Below are positions 32,526 through 44,972 of a stretch of DNA of 64,000 nt, piece after piece. The translations under genes and the position numbers were made by a program. This DNA comes from Imbricaverruca yamaguchii. Its lineage: Eukaryota; Arthropoda; Thecostraca; Neoverrucidae. The stretch is taken from the NCBI GenBank assembly GCA_034440575.1, contig JAOTOL010001247.1:30001-94000 (forward strand), in the 5' to 3' direction. The notes under the pieces were generated by a model, which was given only the letters and a program-made list of their open reading frames with translations, was not told the DNA's origin and did no database searches. Within the stretch, counting starts at the first letter, position 1; every line of letters begins with the position of its first letter.

Positions 32526-34650
32526 GTGAGTGATATCCCCACCCTCACCGTCATCCCATTAGTGGCAGTCCGTGGTCGGTGTTCTGGGGCTGGTGTTTGA
32601 CGTCTCATGAATGACGAGCGCCTGCACTCCTCGCCTGCAAGTGGCGCTGGGAAGCTGCAGCATTGGCTGTACTTAGAAGGCTGTTAACAATTGCCAAGAT
32701 GTTGCGAAAGTGCGATGGTCATAAGCAACGACGAACCAATTGCATGCCATGTTACCCCGAATTATATCGTGCAGATGCGACCCTTTCGCGACGTGCATGG
32801 ACTGAAAATGTAAATGTAATAGGATTAAATAAAGAAAAACGTGTGGTCGGCCATGCACAACTTACACATCAACCCCATGCATGCATTTCAAGGCATTTCA
32901 GTCATACCATAACAGAATGTTGTACCTACTGGCACAAAAATTAGCGTGCTGCTAATAACTGTCATAGATCAAGATTGAACAACAAAGCAAAACGCGAGGA
33001 CGCCGGCGCTTGCACAGCACATTTTACAAATAAGTTTTGATGGAATCCCACCTTCACATTGCTTAGCATGGCCTTGAATGGAACCATGCCATACAGCCTT
33101 GGGTTTCCAAGACATTGTTATACTGATATGCTGGGTTTAACGATCATCTGACCCGTCTGTCTCGTCAGAAAATAAATGGGGCTCACCAAATTTGCGAGAT
33201 CTTTACTTTGAGGTGAGCACCGCCGTCGCGGGTACATTCTTGGATGTAGCAAAGGTGCTTCACTTGGGTCACCTAACCCACGGCTGTCTCTTTCCTCTAC
33301 TTCGATATAGGTCTGTTGGTAGCTTTGTGAAATACCGGATGAAGTATCGGACCACCCCTTTCTCCATTCCCCTTTGGAAATAAACAGCTACGTGATACCT
33401 CAGCTAATCTTGGTGCAGCTTGTTCCCTGCGAAATCGCGGGTATCCGCTGGTATAGGGATGTCGCATATTATCTGAAGCAACTACCGCAGTGGAATTAAG
33501 TAGAGCAAGGAACGAAGTATAGCGCAATAAAGAATAGCACAATGGCGGGTGCCTTCACTGTCACTCGCAATCGACCTTTCATTTGCTATGTCGGCCAACG
33601 GCCCACTCATGATCCCTCTTTGGATTATCACGTCATTACCTCGGTAATGACGAGGTAGGACCACCCAATAGGTCCATGCGTCATTACCTCGGTAATGACG
33701 TATTGAGTGGTCACTAGGTAACAGTTATGCTCCCACGTATATCAACGGTGTCGAAAACGATAACAACCATGACTATGCCATACGGCTGAGAGGTAAGAGT
33801 CGAGAACATCGCCAACAAAATGTGACGTCACAACTAACTAATCTGTGTGGAAGGCAAGCGGAGGGTAGAATATGTCAAACGTGTCAAGGAATGTATACCC
33901 CTCGTGGCAGTAAAAAAGCGGAATAAAAGCTGCCTGTGTGGTCTCCAACACTGGGCAAAGAGCTCTGGGAAAAAGAGTTCTGGGAGGGCGTTTGGAACTA
34001 CTTGTCAATCCATACCATTTGGCGGAAGTGGTCAGAAGGCCTCGACATGCTAGCCGGTGTTTCCTCGATTTGTCAGAGTCTCCTGGTAGCGGAGAGGATG
34101 CTCCTTTTCAGCGGTTAGCACCAGACCCCGTGGAAAACCAGGGAATCTCTAAGTATGGTGAGCGACACAGAGTTAGGAACTGCTGGCTCTGCTGGCTCCA
34201 GTGCCCAACAGCCAGATGGTTGCCTGCACACCAGGGGGCCCATAACGCTAATTGGCAGCCGACGTCCCGAGTCTGTGATGTTCTGATTCTCTGATGGATT
34301 GTGTGCCCACGCCAAACGGCTTGCCGTCGTGACGGAGCATGACGGAGCGTGACGAAGCGTGACGAAGCGTTACGAAGCACGACGACGAGGTGGCTGCGCC
34401 CGGCAACTGTGACAATTGCCACTCGTTCGGCGCAGGCCTCACGGCTGGCTACTTGTGACGGATCAATGGGAACCGTACTGTGCGCTGGATGGTTGGCTGC
34501 TACTGACGGCTTGTGAGTTGAACTGAGCTATATCATCCTTGCTGCTTTAATATGGCTGTGAACGGGACCGTTTTCGTGAAATACAGCAGTTTATCCGGAC
34601 TAGAGAAGTGGGCAAGAATCTAAAGCGAACGTTCTTACTGGAGTAGTAAA
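32526..34650. other. Intron 4, left part
   Basis: No gene recognised. Two copies of a 20-bp hairpin sequence lie at 33629-33705. Six imperfect copies of a 10-bp unit (GACGAAGCGT) lie at 34331-34385. Confidence 0.45.
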
Positions 34651-34654
34651 TGAT

Positions 34655-35235
34655 CCTAGGGCAAATGTACGTAAGGACAAATGTACGTATGGCAGATGTA
34701 CGTAAGCAAATATGCGTAAACAAATGTACGCAAGCGCAAATGTACGTATGGCAATTGTACGTAAACGCAGATGTACGTATGACAATTGTACGTAAGCGCA
34801 AATGTACGTATGGCAAATGTACGCATGCGCAAAAGTACGTAAGCGCAAATGTACATAAGCGCAAATTTACGTAAGCGCAAAAGTACGTAACGCCTTTGCG
34901 TTTAAGCACATTTGGTTAGGTTCTTATGCAATGCGTACATTTGCTCTTACGTTCATTTGCGCATTCGTACAATTACGATAAGTGCATGTGCGCATACGTA
35001 CATTTGGCCTTACGTACATTTGCGCTTACGTACATTTGCGCATATAAACTTTTGCGCATACGTACATTTCCGCTTACGTATATTTGCGCTTATGTACATT
35101 AGCCATACGCACATCTGCGCTTGCATGCAATTGCCATCCGTACATCTGCGCTTACGTACAGTTGCTTCCGTACATCTGCGCTTACGTACATTTGCTTCCG
35201 CACATTTGCGTACGTACATCTGCCATACGCACATA
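34655..35235. repeat. ~18-bp minisatellite arranged as an inverted repeat
   Basis: From 34655 to 34890 units read GCGCAAATGTACGTAAGC or GGCAAATGTACGTAT. From 34925 to 35235 the same units occur in reverse complement, GCGCTTACGTACATTTGC. The turning point is near 34900-34920. As most units are 18 bp, Leu/Arg/Thr/Cys-rich frames stay open on both strands without being genes. Confidence 0.93.
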
Positions 35236-37580
35236 TGTTTTAGTCATTTGTCAGGTAAATATACATGCTTAGAGTATGCCAGCAGGCTCAGGTAAGCTTC
35301 CGGTCTGTGATGTGCGAATAGTTTCTTGTAATAACATTATCAAATTAGTGATCCAACATGCTTCCCCTTAGCTCGTCAAAAACTCGGTGAGTTGGTTAGG
35401 CACTGGTGATGCCGACAAATGGCCCTCCGATCTAATTGACATCTGGGGTGCCAGATTGTGGTTAGTGCATCTAAATATGATTAAAATATGTTCTTATCGA
35501 TGATTAGGCCGAAAGAGTGGAAAGAGGTGGAGCCAGATAGATATACGTCCCTTGCGTGAAAGACAAGACAGTATTGAGACTGGCGATATTGATCACAGTA
35601 TTGACGTTTTGCTAATAACTGGGCAGTGCGTGTCGGGTCGCTGAGCTACACATAACGTCTTAAACGGCAACACCTTCGATCTTACAGCGCTGACACTGTC
35701 GTTTCGCACCACACAACGCTCCCCCAAGTATGTACTATTCGGTATCTCAAGGTGGTCGGCGACGAAGCGACACTCCTAAATTGTTTATTGGCCCATCCCG
35801 GATCACCACCAGTCTTCCATTGGTTGTCGCACTTTGGGAGTTTTAGTGCGCACATAGTAAAGGTGGCAAACACAAAGAAATGTGGGACCGAAGCCCGAAG
35901 CGGGCCAGTCTGTTGTGACTAAGTATGGTTGGGGTCCGGTTAAAATGAACTGAAGCCCGGCCAAAAGGCCACTTTTTAAATATATTTTGTTGGCATATAA
36001 ATTAGTACCATTTATTCCTGCTATATAACCACGGTCAGATAATTCGCATCTTCGATGAAAGCTTCGTTTGCACCCAGAACATCAACTGAAAATGCACCTC
36101 TTATCGAGCTATTATTGGTATATTGGTATTGGTATTATGGTGGCAGGTATTGGTAGTAACGTCGTGCTGACTACAAAACATTTCTTGAAAAGCACATAGC
36201 TAAATGATCGTCACTTATTATCTGCGATATATGGAAGCAAGAAGAACCGCCCAGCTTTGATTCATTCAGTATTCAATATACTGTAGAATGCCGCATTCAA
36301 TGAACACGCCATACCACTACCAAATTGAAATATCCAAACTGTAACATTCTTCTGCCTCTAAGCTTCATGTTGTACATATCCTGACATAAGTCGCCTTATA
36401 AGTTGAGCTTCATCAAAATATATCGCTTTATTGAAGGCTATTCTGATATTAACTCATGGTCCGAATTTAAATTCCGTTGCGATTCGATGCCTTTAGAAAC
36501 TTGCAAGTAATAGTTCGAGTTAAATTCAAAACTAGTACTAATAAATCAGTTGGTCGCGCACACGGCCAGAATATCGGCATTGAGTGTCCATGAATGTTCG
36601 TTGGTCGGTTGGTAGGCCGTTCTACCGGAAGTAGGGTTGTCGATAACCGCAGACTAGCACAATGCATATTACTTGGGTCTTAGTGCATCTGTAAACATGT
36701 AAATATATACATATGCATATATATACATGTACTTTCGTATATATGTATCCATGCTTCCGCACCAGAAAGAGGGATAGACGTAGAAGGCTACATTACAGCA
36801 TTACATTCTTTAGATATCGACCGAGTTAGGTCTAGTGTCACGTGAGATGTGATACAATATGCATTCCTCTCACGCATTTTACTGATTATCGGTGCGACCA
36901 TCCAAAATGTTTTCGTTTCTGACAAAGTTACGAGTTTGGCCGTCAGTGGGCAAATATAATACGTCGATATAGTGGGATATGCAAGGTCATTGTATACGTT
37001 GCATGCATACAAAATGGCATTGTGGTGGGCCGGAAAGCCCTGTACAAATAGTGCTCTCTTTGATTCGGTCATCGGAAAAGATCCGGACTGTCATCCATTG
37101 ACCACCACTGGCCTAGATTGACACCATCAGGGTCATCGCAGGGTCGTGATGCCTAAGTTCAGCGTCCTACCACGTTCATGTCACACGTGTTCCTGCGCCT
37201 TGTCGGATATCATTATATGATGAGCCGGACTCGTGTGCGTGTTGGTGCGCCCAAAAGCTTCGTGAGAATGGGTGATACATCAGTGTTAATAAAGGGTACT
37301 CGTGTCTTCAACATTTCCTTATGCATGTTCTACCTCAGTGCTATGGCTGATTAGGATCTTTCATAATGGCTTGAAAGCGACAGTGACACGTGTGCTGTAA
37401 CTGATGGTTCAAGTTGGACATTAGGTGTTTGCATTGGCCACATACCATCGCTGATATGCCTGTAATTTATTATTTGATGACCCCCTTTGTGTGAATGCGA
37501 ATAAATTGTGTCATTGACAATGACTCGTATTGCTATGCATTCGGCTTGTTTCCTCATATATGGATATTTAGATGTATATT
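35236..37580. other. Intron 4: AT-rich, unassigned
   Basis: No gene, tRNA or element recognised. A palindromic ATATAC-type stretch lies at 36700-36750. Confidence 0.4.
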
Positions 37581-37581
37581 A

Positions 37582-37740
<159 letters not shown>

Positions 37741-38084
37741 ATCGCAGTAAGTGTGCTTAATATTACACCTAATTGATTCTTTTAGTATTCATTGATTTGT
37801 CCATACTTCCAAACAAGGGAAAGTGGTGAAATTGTCTGTTGTCTGGTTGATGTTTGCGTTTCCGAATATTGCGATTCTCACCGATGTCGATGCCCTCTAT
37901 ATTGTTGCTGACATCCACCATCTTGGAATCACTCATATAAAGATCACATCTACCAGACCTGTTCCCACTTATATGCATCCATGCATCCGAAATCCAACTA
38001 TAAGTTACCATAGTTGTATTGACTCGGCTTCGGTGACTTCTCGCTTTTGGGTCGATATCGGCGACTCCTTAAAGTTGTCTTTGG

Positions 38085-38640
38085 TGTCAGTCACGCGTTA
38101 CTCCTGCACGTCTGTGTCAGTAGGTCGTCGCACTTGTAACCTGGTGAGTGGGACTCGGCACTTCTCTGCCTCAGTGTTAATTGGTCGTCACTCCTGTACC
38201 TCAGTGTCAGTAACCCGTCACACTTTTAACTCGTTGGGTGTGACTCGTCACTCCTGTACCTCAGTGTCAGTAACTCGTCACACATGTAACTCGTTGCGTG
38301 GGACTCGTGACTCCTGTTACTCAGTGTCAGTGACTCGTGACTCCTGTTACTCAGTGTCAGTGACTCGTCACTCCTGTTACTCAGTGTCAGTGACTCGTGA
38401 CTCCTGTTACTCAGTGTCAGTGGCTCGTCACTCCTGTTACTCAGTGTCAATGACTCGTCACTCCTGTTACTCAGTGTCAGTGGCTCGTCACTCCTGTACC
38501 TCGGTATCAGTGACTCGCCACTTCCATGCCTCAGTGCCAGTGACTCGTCACTCTTGTAACTCGGGGAGAGGGACTCGTCTCTCCTGCACCTCAGTGTCGG
38601 CCAGTCATTGTTCATGTAGCTCAGTGGCCATCAGTGATGC
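38085..38640. repeat. 30-bp minisatellite, about 18 copies
   Basis: The unit is GACTCGTCACTCCTG followed by TTACTCAGTGTCAGT. The centre (38300-38500) is nearly uniform and both ends are diverged. The multiple-of-three length keeps a 275-codon plus frame and a 129-codon minus frame open; the translations are 10-residue repeats (VTRHSCYSVS on plus). Confidence 0.93.
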
Positions 38641-38744
38641 AGCTCAGTGAGAGGGGCTCATCAATAATCCTCCTCAATCACAGTTACTGAACACTCATGT
38701 GGCTTAGCAACAAGGACTCATCCACTCAGGTGAATCAGTGACAT

Positions 38745-40711
38745 TGATCACTTCGCGGGCAGGTGGCCCAGTGGTGGTGATCACCTCGCGGGCAGGTGGC
38801 CCAGTGGTGGTGATCACCTCGCGGGCAGGTGGCCCAGTGGTGGTGATCACCTCGCGGGCAGGTGGCCCAGTGGTAGTGATCACCTCGCGGGCAGGTGACC
38901 CATTGGTAGTGATTATCTGACAGGCAGGTGGCCCAGTGGTAGTGATCACCTTGCGGGCAGGTAGCCCAGTGGTAGTGATCACCTCGCGGGCAGGTGGCCC
39001 AGTGGTAGTGATCACCTCGCGGGCAGGTGGCCCAGTGGTAGTGATCACCTCGCGGGCAGGTGGCCCAGTGGTAGTGATCACCTTGCGGGCAGGTGGCCCA
39101 GTGGTAGTGATCACCTTGCGGGCAGGTGGCCCAGTGGTAGTGATCACCTTGCGGGCAGGTGGCCCAGTGGTAGTGATCACCTCGCGGGCAGGTGGCCCAG
39201 TGGTAGTGATCATCTGACGGGCAGGTGGCCCAGTGGTAGTGATCACCTCGCGGGCAGGTGGCCCAGTGGTAGTGCTCACCTCGCGGGCAGGTGGCCCAGT
39301 GGTAGTGATCACCTTGCGGGCAGGTGGCTCAGTGGTAGTGATCACCTTGCGGGCAGGTGGCCCAGTGGTAGTGATCACCTCGCGGGCAGGTGGCCCAGTG
39401 GTAGTGATCACCTCGCGGGCAGGTGGCCCAGTGGTAGTGATCACCTCGCGGGCAGGTGGCCCAGTGGTAGTGATCATCTGGCGGGCAGGTGGCCCAGTGG
39501 TAGTGATCACCTTGCGGGCAGGTGGCCCAGTGGTAGTGATCACCTTGCGGGCAGGTGGCCCAGTGGTAGTGATCACCTTGCGGGCAGGTGGCTCAGTGGT
39601 AGTGCTCACCTCGCGGGCAGGTGGCCCAGTGGTAGTGATCACCTCGCGGGCAGGTGGCCCATTGGTAGTGATCACCTCGCGGGCAGGTGACCCAGTGGTA
39701 GTGATTATCTGACAGGCAGGTGGCCCAGTGGTAGTGATCACCTTGCGGGCAGGTAGCCCAGTGGTAGTGATCACCTTGCGGGCAGGTGGCCCAGTGGTAG
39801 TGATCACCTTGCGGGCAGGTGGCTCAGTGGTAGTGCTCACCTCGCGGGCAGGTGGCCCAGTGGTAGTGATCACCTCGCGGGCAGGTGACCCATTGGTAGT
39901 GATTATCTGACAGGCAGGTGGCCCAGTGGTAGTGATCACCTTGCGGGCAGGTGGCCCAGTGGTAGTGATCACCTCGCGGGCAGGTGGCCCAGTGGTAGTG
40001 ATCACCTTGCGGGCAGGTGGCCCAGTGGTAGTGATCACCTTGCGGGCAGGTGGCCCAGTGGTAGTGCTCACCTCGCGGGCAGGTGGCCCAGTGGTAGTGA
40101 TCACCTCGCGGGCAGGTGGCCCAGTGGTAGTGATCACCTCGCGGGCAGGTGGCCCAGTGGTAGTGATCACCTCGCGGGCAGGTGGCCCAGTGGTAGTGCT
40201 CACCTCGCGGGCAGGTGACCCAGTGGTAGTGATCACCTCGCGGGCAGGTGGCCCAGTGGTAGTGATCACCTCGCGGGCAGGTGGCCCAGTGGTAGTGATC
40301 ACCTCGCGGGCAGGTGGCCCAGTGGTAGTGATCACCTCGCGGGCAGGTGGCCCAGTGGTAGTGCTCACCTCGCGGGCAGGTGGCCCAGTGGTAGTGATCA
40401 CCTCGCGGGCAGGTGGCCCAGTGGTAGTGATCACCTCTCGGGCAGGTGGCTCAGTGGTAGTGATCACCTCGCGGGCAGGTGGCCCAGTGGTAGTGATCAC
40501 CTTTCGGGCAGGTAGCCCAGTGGTAGTGATCACCTCGCGGGCAGGTGGCTCAGTGGTAGTGATCACCTCTCGGGCAGGTGGCCCAGTGGTAGTGCTCATC
40601 TCGCGGGCAGGTGGCCCAGTGGTAGTGCTCACCTTGCGGGCAGGTGGCCCAGTGGTAGTGCTCACCTCGCGGGCAGGTGGCCCATTGGTAGTGATTATCT
40701 GACAGGCAGGT
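38745..40711. repeat. 33-bp minisatellite, about 59 copies
   Basis: The unit is GATCACCTCGCGGGCAGG followed by TGGCCCAGTGGTAGT. No indel was found over almost 2 kb: rare marker units (GATTATCTGACAGG) sit at 38911, 39703, 39901 and 40693, all exact multiples of 33 apart. The minus strand is open for 714 codons (38704-40848), reading GPPAREVITTT repeats after a short unique start. The plus strand is open except for TGA in the marker and related units. Variant positions change amino acids in both frames, so there is no sign of protein-level constraint. Confidence 0.95.
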
Positions 40712-40848
40712 GCCCACTTTTGTTGTCGTACCGTGATCAGTGTATTAGCTCGAGGCCGACCGCAGCTGACTGCCGTAGTGCTGGTGCCATCGATCCTGCG
40801 AAACTGCGGATCGATATCCATTATATCTATAATTATCGTGATATCCAC

Positions 40849-42214
40849 AATTTATATCCACAATTCTGCGGATGGTGTGAGGACATGCTGTCTGCAGATC
40901 ACGTCACTTATGGGGCGGAATGTCGCTGTTGTGCAAGCCAATCGTGCGCAACGATTTCAATCGTTGCGCACGAGTTCCGGGAAAACAAACAAAACATACA
41001 TAGGTTCACTACAATTTGTCTTCCATCTGCATGTCACTGGGAATTCCATTGCCACGCCCACCCATCTCCTCCGGTGAGATGTAGGAAATTGGCCGTCCCG
41101 TAATACCGCCGCTCCCAGTCCGTTGACATTTCGGGAATCGGATGATCGATGATGTGCGAGAATGCAGAGGCTTCCACTGGGGAAATTAGTCCTGTACATG
41201 GGTGTAACCACATATTCGAAATTTGGGGGTGGCAAACCAGGGACGCGGTAAGGTGAAACTGGATAGAGGGGTCTTCCCCCTCCCCCCCCCCACACAATGA
41301 AAAAAAGTCCTTGGAATTCAGTCACTTTCTTTAATGTCATTTTCAGCCACTTCATTGTCAGCGGCGACGCCACAAAATTATTCCAGTGGGGACAAGATCG
41401 AAAGGGGGCCTCCTGCTCCCCGAAAAGGGGCCTCCATTGTCATAGGGCCTCCTATTGTTTTTAGGCCCTTAGTATGGTTCGGGAATGGAAAGCGTGATTT
41501 CATATTAATGTACTGTTTGTTCTTGGCATGGTGCATTATTTACTCAACAAGCAAAAGCAATTTTTTTTTCGCTGAAAACCGGGACATACCAAGGTATAAA
41601 TAAGCAATATGGGGATAAATACCTACGTGTCAAAACCAACCAACGTCTCAATGCTTTTTCGAACAGAAGAATCTTCCCGCTGGCCTCTAGATTGCAGCGA
41701 GGCTGATGCTAAGCATACCTTTCAGATATCTCTCATTGATCAACCCACCGTTATGTCCTCCAAGAATAACTGAAGATAGCCAGATTCATCACTACTATTA
41801 ATTATTGCCACCAGCTTGATGTCCTAAGCAAAGCTTAAGCGATCATTTCTCAGTCCTAGGACGATAATTTCGCGAAGGTGACAACAAGAAGTGGGTTTCA
41901 TTGGTTTTCTGATCGCAATCTTAGGAATTTGCGAATTTGTCTAACATTTGGTGCTGGCTGCAAGGTACCTGCCAAACAAGTTAAAATAACAAATTCTGCG
42001 CGAATTATTTCAAGCGCTTGGGATTTCGACCGCAATTTTGTCAAAGGGGACTTATCGAAATGAAATGATTAGTGATCAACTAAATTCTCCTGTGGAGGGA
42101 CCTAGTCTACCACTATTTTTCCTGATTCGTCAGATTTAAACCCTAACTCCCCCACCCAATTCTACGGTTTTATTTTGGCATCATTTGATAAATCAACTCA
42201 CACTGCTGAAATTA
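40849..42214. other. Intron 4: unassigned
   Basis: Contains C- and G-rich runs at 41275-41295 and GGGGCCTCC repeats at 41405-41460. No gene or element recognised. Confidence 0.4.
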
Positions 42215-42985
42215 CACCCATACCACAACAACCGGACCAGTATCCGAAAATGTCAAGCTGGAGCCCTCCAAAAAAGGAGGGATTACCAAAAACTAAATGT
42301 CAGGGTCGGTAAAATGGCTCTGGAGCACAGAACATATTACCAGATGCCTTCACAAATTGTGTACGCCGCCGAAAAAAATACCGAATCTCGAAAAATCAAG
42401 ATGGGATACAATTACATGGCGCCAGGGTCTCGAAATTTCGTACCGGAATTCGGACATTTGAGAGAGTAAAAATCAGAAAAGATCCACAAAAATAGCATTG
42501 AGCCCAGAAAACTGGCGTCGCGTAACCGGAACCACGCGCCTGGGAGCGGGAAGTCAGGCTGGGACACAGAAAGATCGCACCGAAGCCCCAAAATCGTACT
42601 AGGTCCCACAAATGTGCGTTAGAAGCCACAAATAAACACAGCAGGACCCCAAGAGCACAACGGGGGCCGAAAATACAACCGACGCTCTGAAGCACACAAT
42701 CTCCCAAAAAGCGACAGGCCCTCAAAACATGCGTTGCAGCTCTAAATAAACATACATGGAGCTCTACAAAAATACACTGGAAGGTCTCAAGGCACGCAGG
42801 GACCATGCTAACGTACAAGGGTCTGAGAAAGTGGCTGGAACCACAAAAGGCAAAATAGTTCCAAATCTAACAAAAGGACCAGGGGTTAAATAAGCACATC
42901 GGGATTTTCGAAAACGCCCAGACACGTAAAAATATCCTCGGTGCATGAAAAGCAACAAAACCCTAAAACGAGCAGGAGTTTAGTA
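42215..42985. repeat. Left arm of a large inverted repeat
   Basis: It aligns in reverse complement with about 43425-44150. Perfect blocks include GAGCCCAGAAAACTGGCGT (42500-42518 against 43846-43864), with many shared blocks such as ATGCCTTCACAAATTG. Identity by eye is roughly 70-75%. It has no coding capacity. Confidence 0.8.
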
Positions 42986-43424
42986 AATGTATTAAACCCC
43001 TAACTTGAATTTTAAACATATTGCCCATCACTTTTAAATGTAAAATTTCCCAATTTCAGGCATTCCAGTTCATATCACCCGGTCGCCACGACGCCAAAGT
43101 CCGTGCACGTGGGCGCATTCGCGCATTCGCAACACTTCGTGCGATGCACAGTTTCTGCTAGGCCTTCTGCCTTTTGCTAATTACTGTCACATGATAAACT
43201 TGCGCCATATTTGACGTGCTGCAATGCTTAGTATGGGCGCTCGCTGCGAAAAGTCGAGTAATTCGATCCGATCATTAATTCCCTACCCCCACATTTTCTG
43301 GTAGTTATGAAGTGCAGATTCCGTTCAGCTTTGACGCACCTGATACCTTTGCTGCTATCCTCTCAGAATGGCTGTCGAACCGAGGCCCTTCCTCAATGTT
43401 CTTTGTTGGACTCGCTGCGTCTTT

Positions 43425-44150
43425 CTGCGCAGCGGCCTAGTGCATTTTCGAAACCCCTCCTCGTTTCAGTGTGTTGTTGCTTTTTTGGCGCCGATGAATT
43501 TTTGAATGTGTCAGGGCAATTTCGAAGATCCCGATGTCTTCATTTAACGCCAGTCTCTTTTCAGGCCCTGGTGCGTCCTTATGACCTCTGTGTGCCATAA
43601 GAGCTACTTGTGCATTTTTTTAGAGGTCCAAGTATGTTAAGGCCCTGTCGCTTTTTGGGAGACTATGTGCGTTTTGGAGGGCCAGTTGTATTGTCGGCCT
43701 CCGTTATGCTCTTAGGTTCCTGTTGTGTTTTTAGGGGCTTCTGACGCACATTTGTGGTGCTCCAATACGATGTTGTGGCTTTGGTTCGGTGCTTCTTAGT
43801 CCCAGCGCGATTTATCGCGCCCAAGCGCGTGGTTCCGGGGACCCAACGCCAGTTTTCTGGGCTCAACGAGATTTTTGTGGCTTTTTGTTGTTGTAAATTC
43901 CGAATCCCGGCCTGACTTTTCGAGTCCCTGGTGCCACGTTTTTGCATCCCACCTCGGTTATTTCTAGATCCGGTATGTTTTTCAGTGCCGTACGCAATTT
44001 GTGAAGGCATCTGGTTGCATGTTCGGCGCTCCAGAGCCATGTTCTCGAACAGGGCATTTATTTTGTTAAATACATTATTGTTTTGGAAGGCTTCAGCTTG
44101 ATTTTCTTTTTCGGATGCCGATTTCGTTTTTGTGGTCACACTCTTCTTAC
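43425..44150. repeat. Right arm of a large inverted repeat
   Basis: Reverse-complement partner of 42215-42985; about 440 bp of unrelated sequence lies between the arms. Downstream (44170-44760) the same degenerate periodic pattern (CCC(C)AGCGCGA followed by a T-run and GGG) goes on without a left partner. Confidence 0.8.
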
Positions 44151-44760
44151 GTGTGGGCCTAAACGTCAATTTTGTGGAGGTTTGACGGGACTACCGATGG
44201 GAATTGTGGGTCCCGAGCGCGATATTTTGGGGGGACAGAGTTGAGTTTGTGGGAAGCTTTGTACTTAGCTGTTGACCCAACGCGATTTTGGCGGTTCCTA
44301 TTGCAAGTTTTCGAGCCTCGGAACGAGTTCTCGGGGGCCCGAAGTACTTATTTGGAGACCCCTGCGCGAATTCTGGTGGACCGACGGGAATTTTGGTGGC
44401 CCCAGCGCGAGTTTTAGATCCCCGGCACGATTCTTGGGAGTTTATGTCTCTCAGGATAGAGGGGGAATTTGCCTCTTTGATATGCCACTGCGGCCACCGA
44501 AGGAGTATATTTTTGTCCCAGAGTGACATTCCGGTTATGAATTGGCTTTTGGAGCAGCTGCAACTTTTGGGGCCCGGCGCGCTCTTCTGGGCCTCCAGGG
44601 TGATTTTCAAGGGCTGCGACGCGACTTTTTAATATAGTCCAATCTGATCTTTTGGGCCCCGACGTCATTTGCTTGGATCCCTAGCGCGAGCTTTAGCTGC
44701 CTCGACACTTTTTTGGGTCTAAAACGTTTTAGGTTTTTTGGTGTCATTGTTGGGCCCCAG
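44151..44760. repeat. Degenerate ~30-40 bp repeats with GCGCGA and TTTT-GGG blocks
   Basis: Blocks of the type (CCC)AGCGCGA-x-TTTT-x-GG recur about every 30-40 bp, for example at 44276, 44362 and 44404. They are strongly diverged. This looks like an old satellite-like sequence. Confidence 0.55.
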
Positions 44761-44896
44761 GGTTGGAGTGTTTGTGGGTTTTTTTTTCTGTGAGTGTTTT
44801 TCGGAGTTGGACCCATCTCCGGAGTGTTTTTGTTCCTCGGGCTTCATTTGTTTTGGTCCCAATGAGACTGCTGTAGAATGGTACGACCCGTCATTC

Positions 44897-44899
<3 letters not shown>

Positions 44900-44970
<71 letters not shown>
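44900..44970. repeat. (AT)n microsatellite
   Basis: Perfect AT run of about 70 bp. Confidence 0.95.

Positions 44971-44972
<2 letters not shown>

Noticed and set aside
34547..35295. Leu/Arg/Thr/Tyr-rich frames on both strands
   Set aside because: Product of the ~18-bp inverted minisatellite; all are the same six-residue cycle.
38085..40711. Adjacent arrays as a CRISPR array
   Set aside because: Units are contiguous without unique spacers, and the window is eukaryotic.
38704..40848. 714-codon minus-strand open frame as a protein-coding gene
   Set aside because: The frame exists because the 33-bp unit has no stop on that strand. Unit variants change amino acids freely, the unique start has no signal peptide or domain, and no splice or promoter signals were seen. 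Kept as a repeat and a finding.
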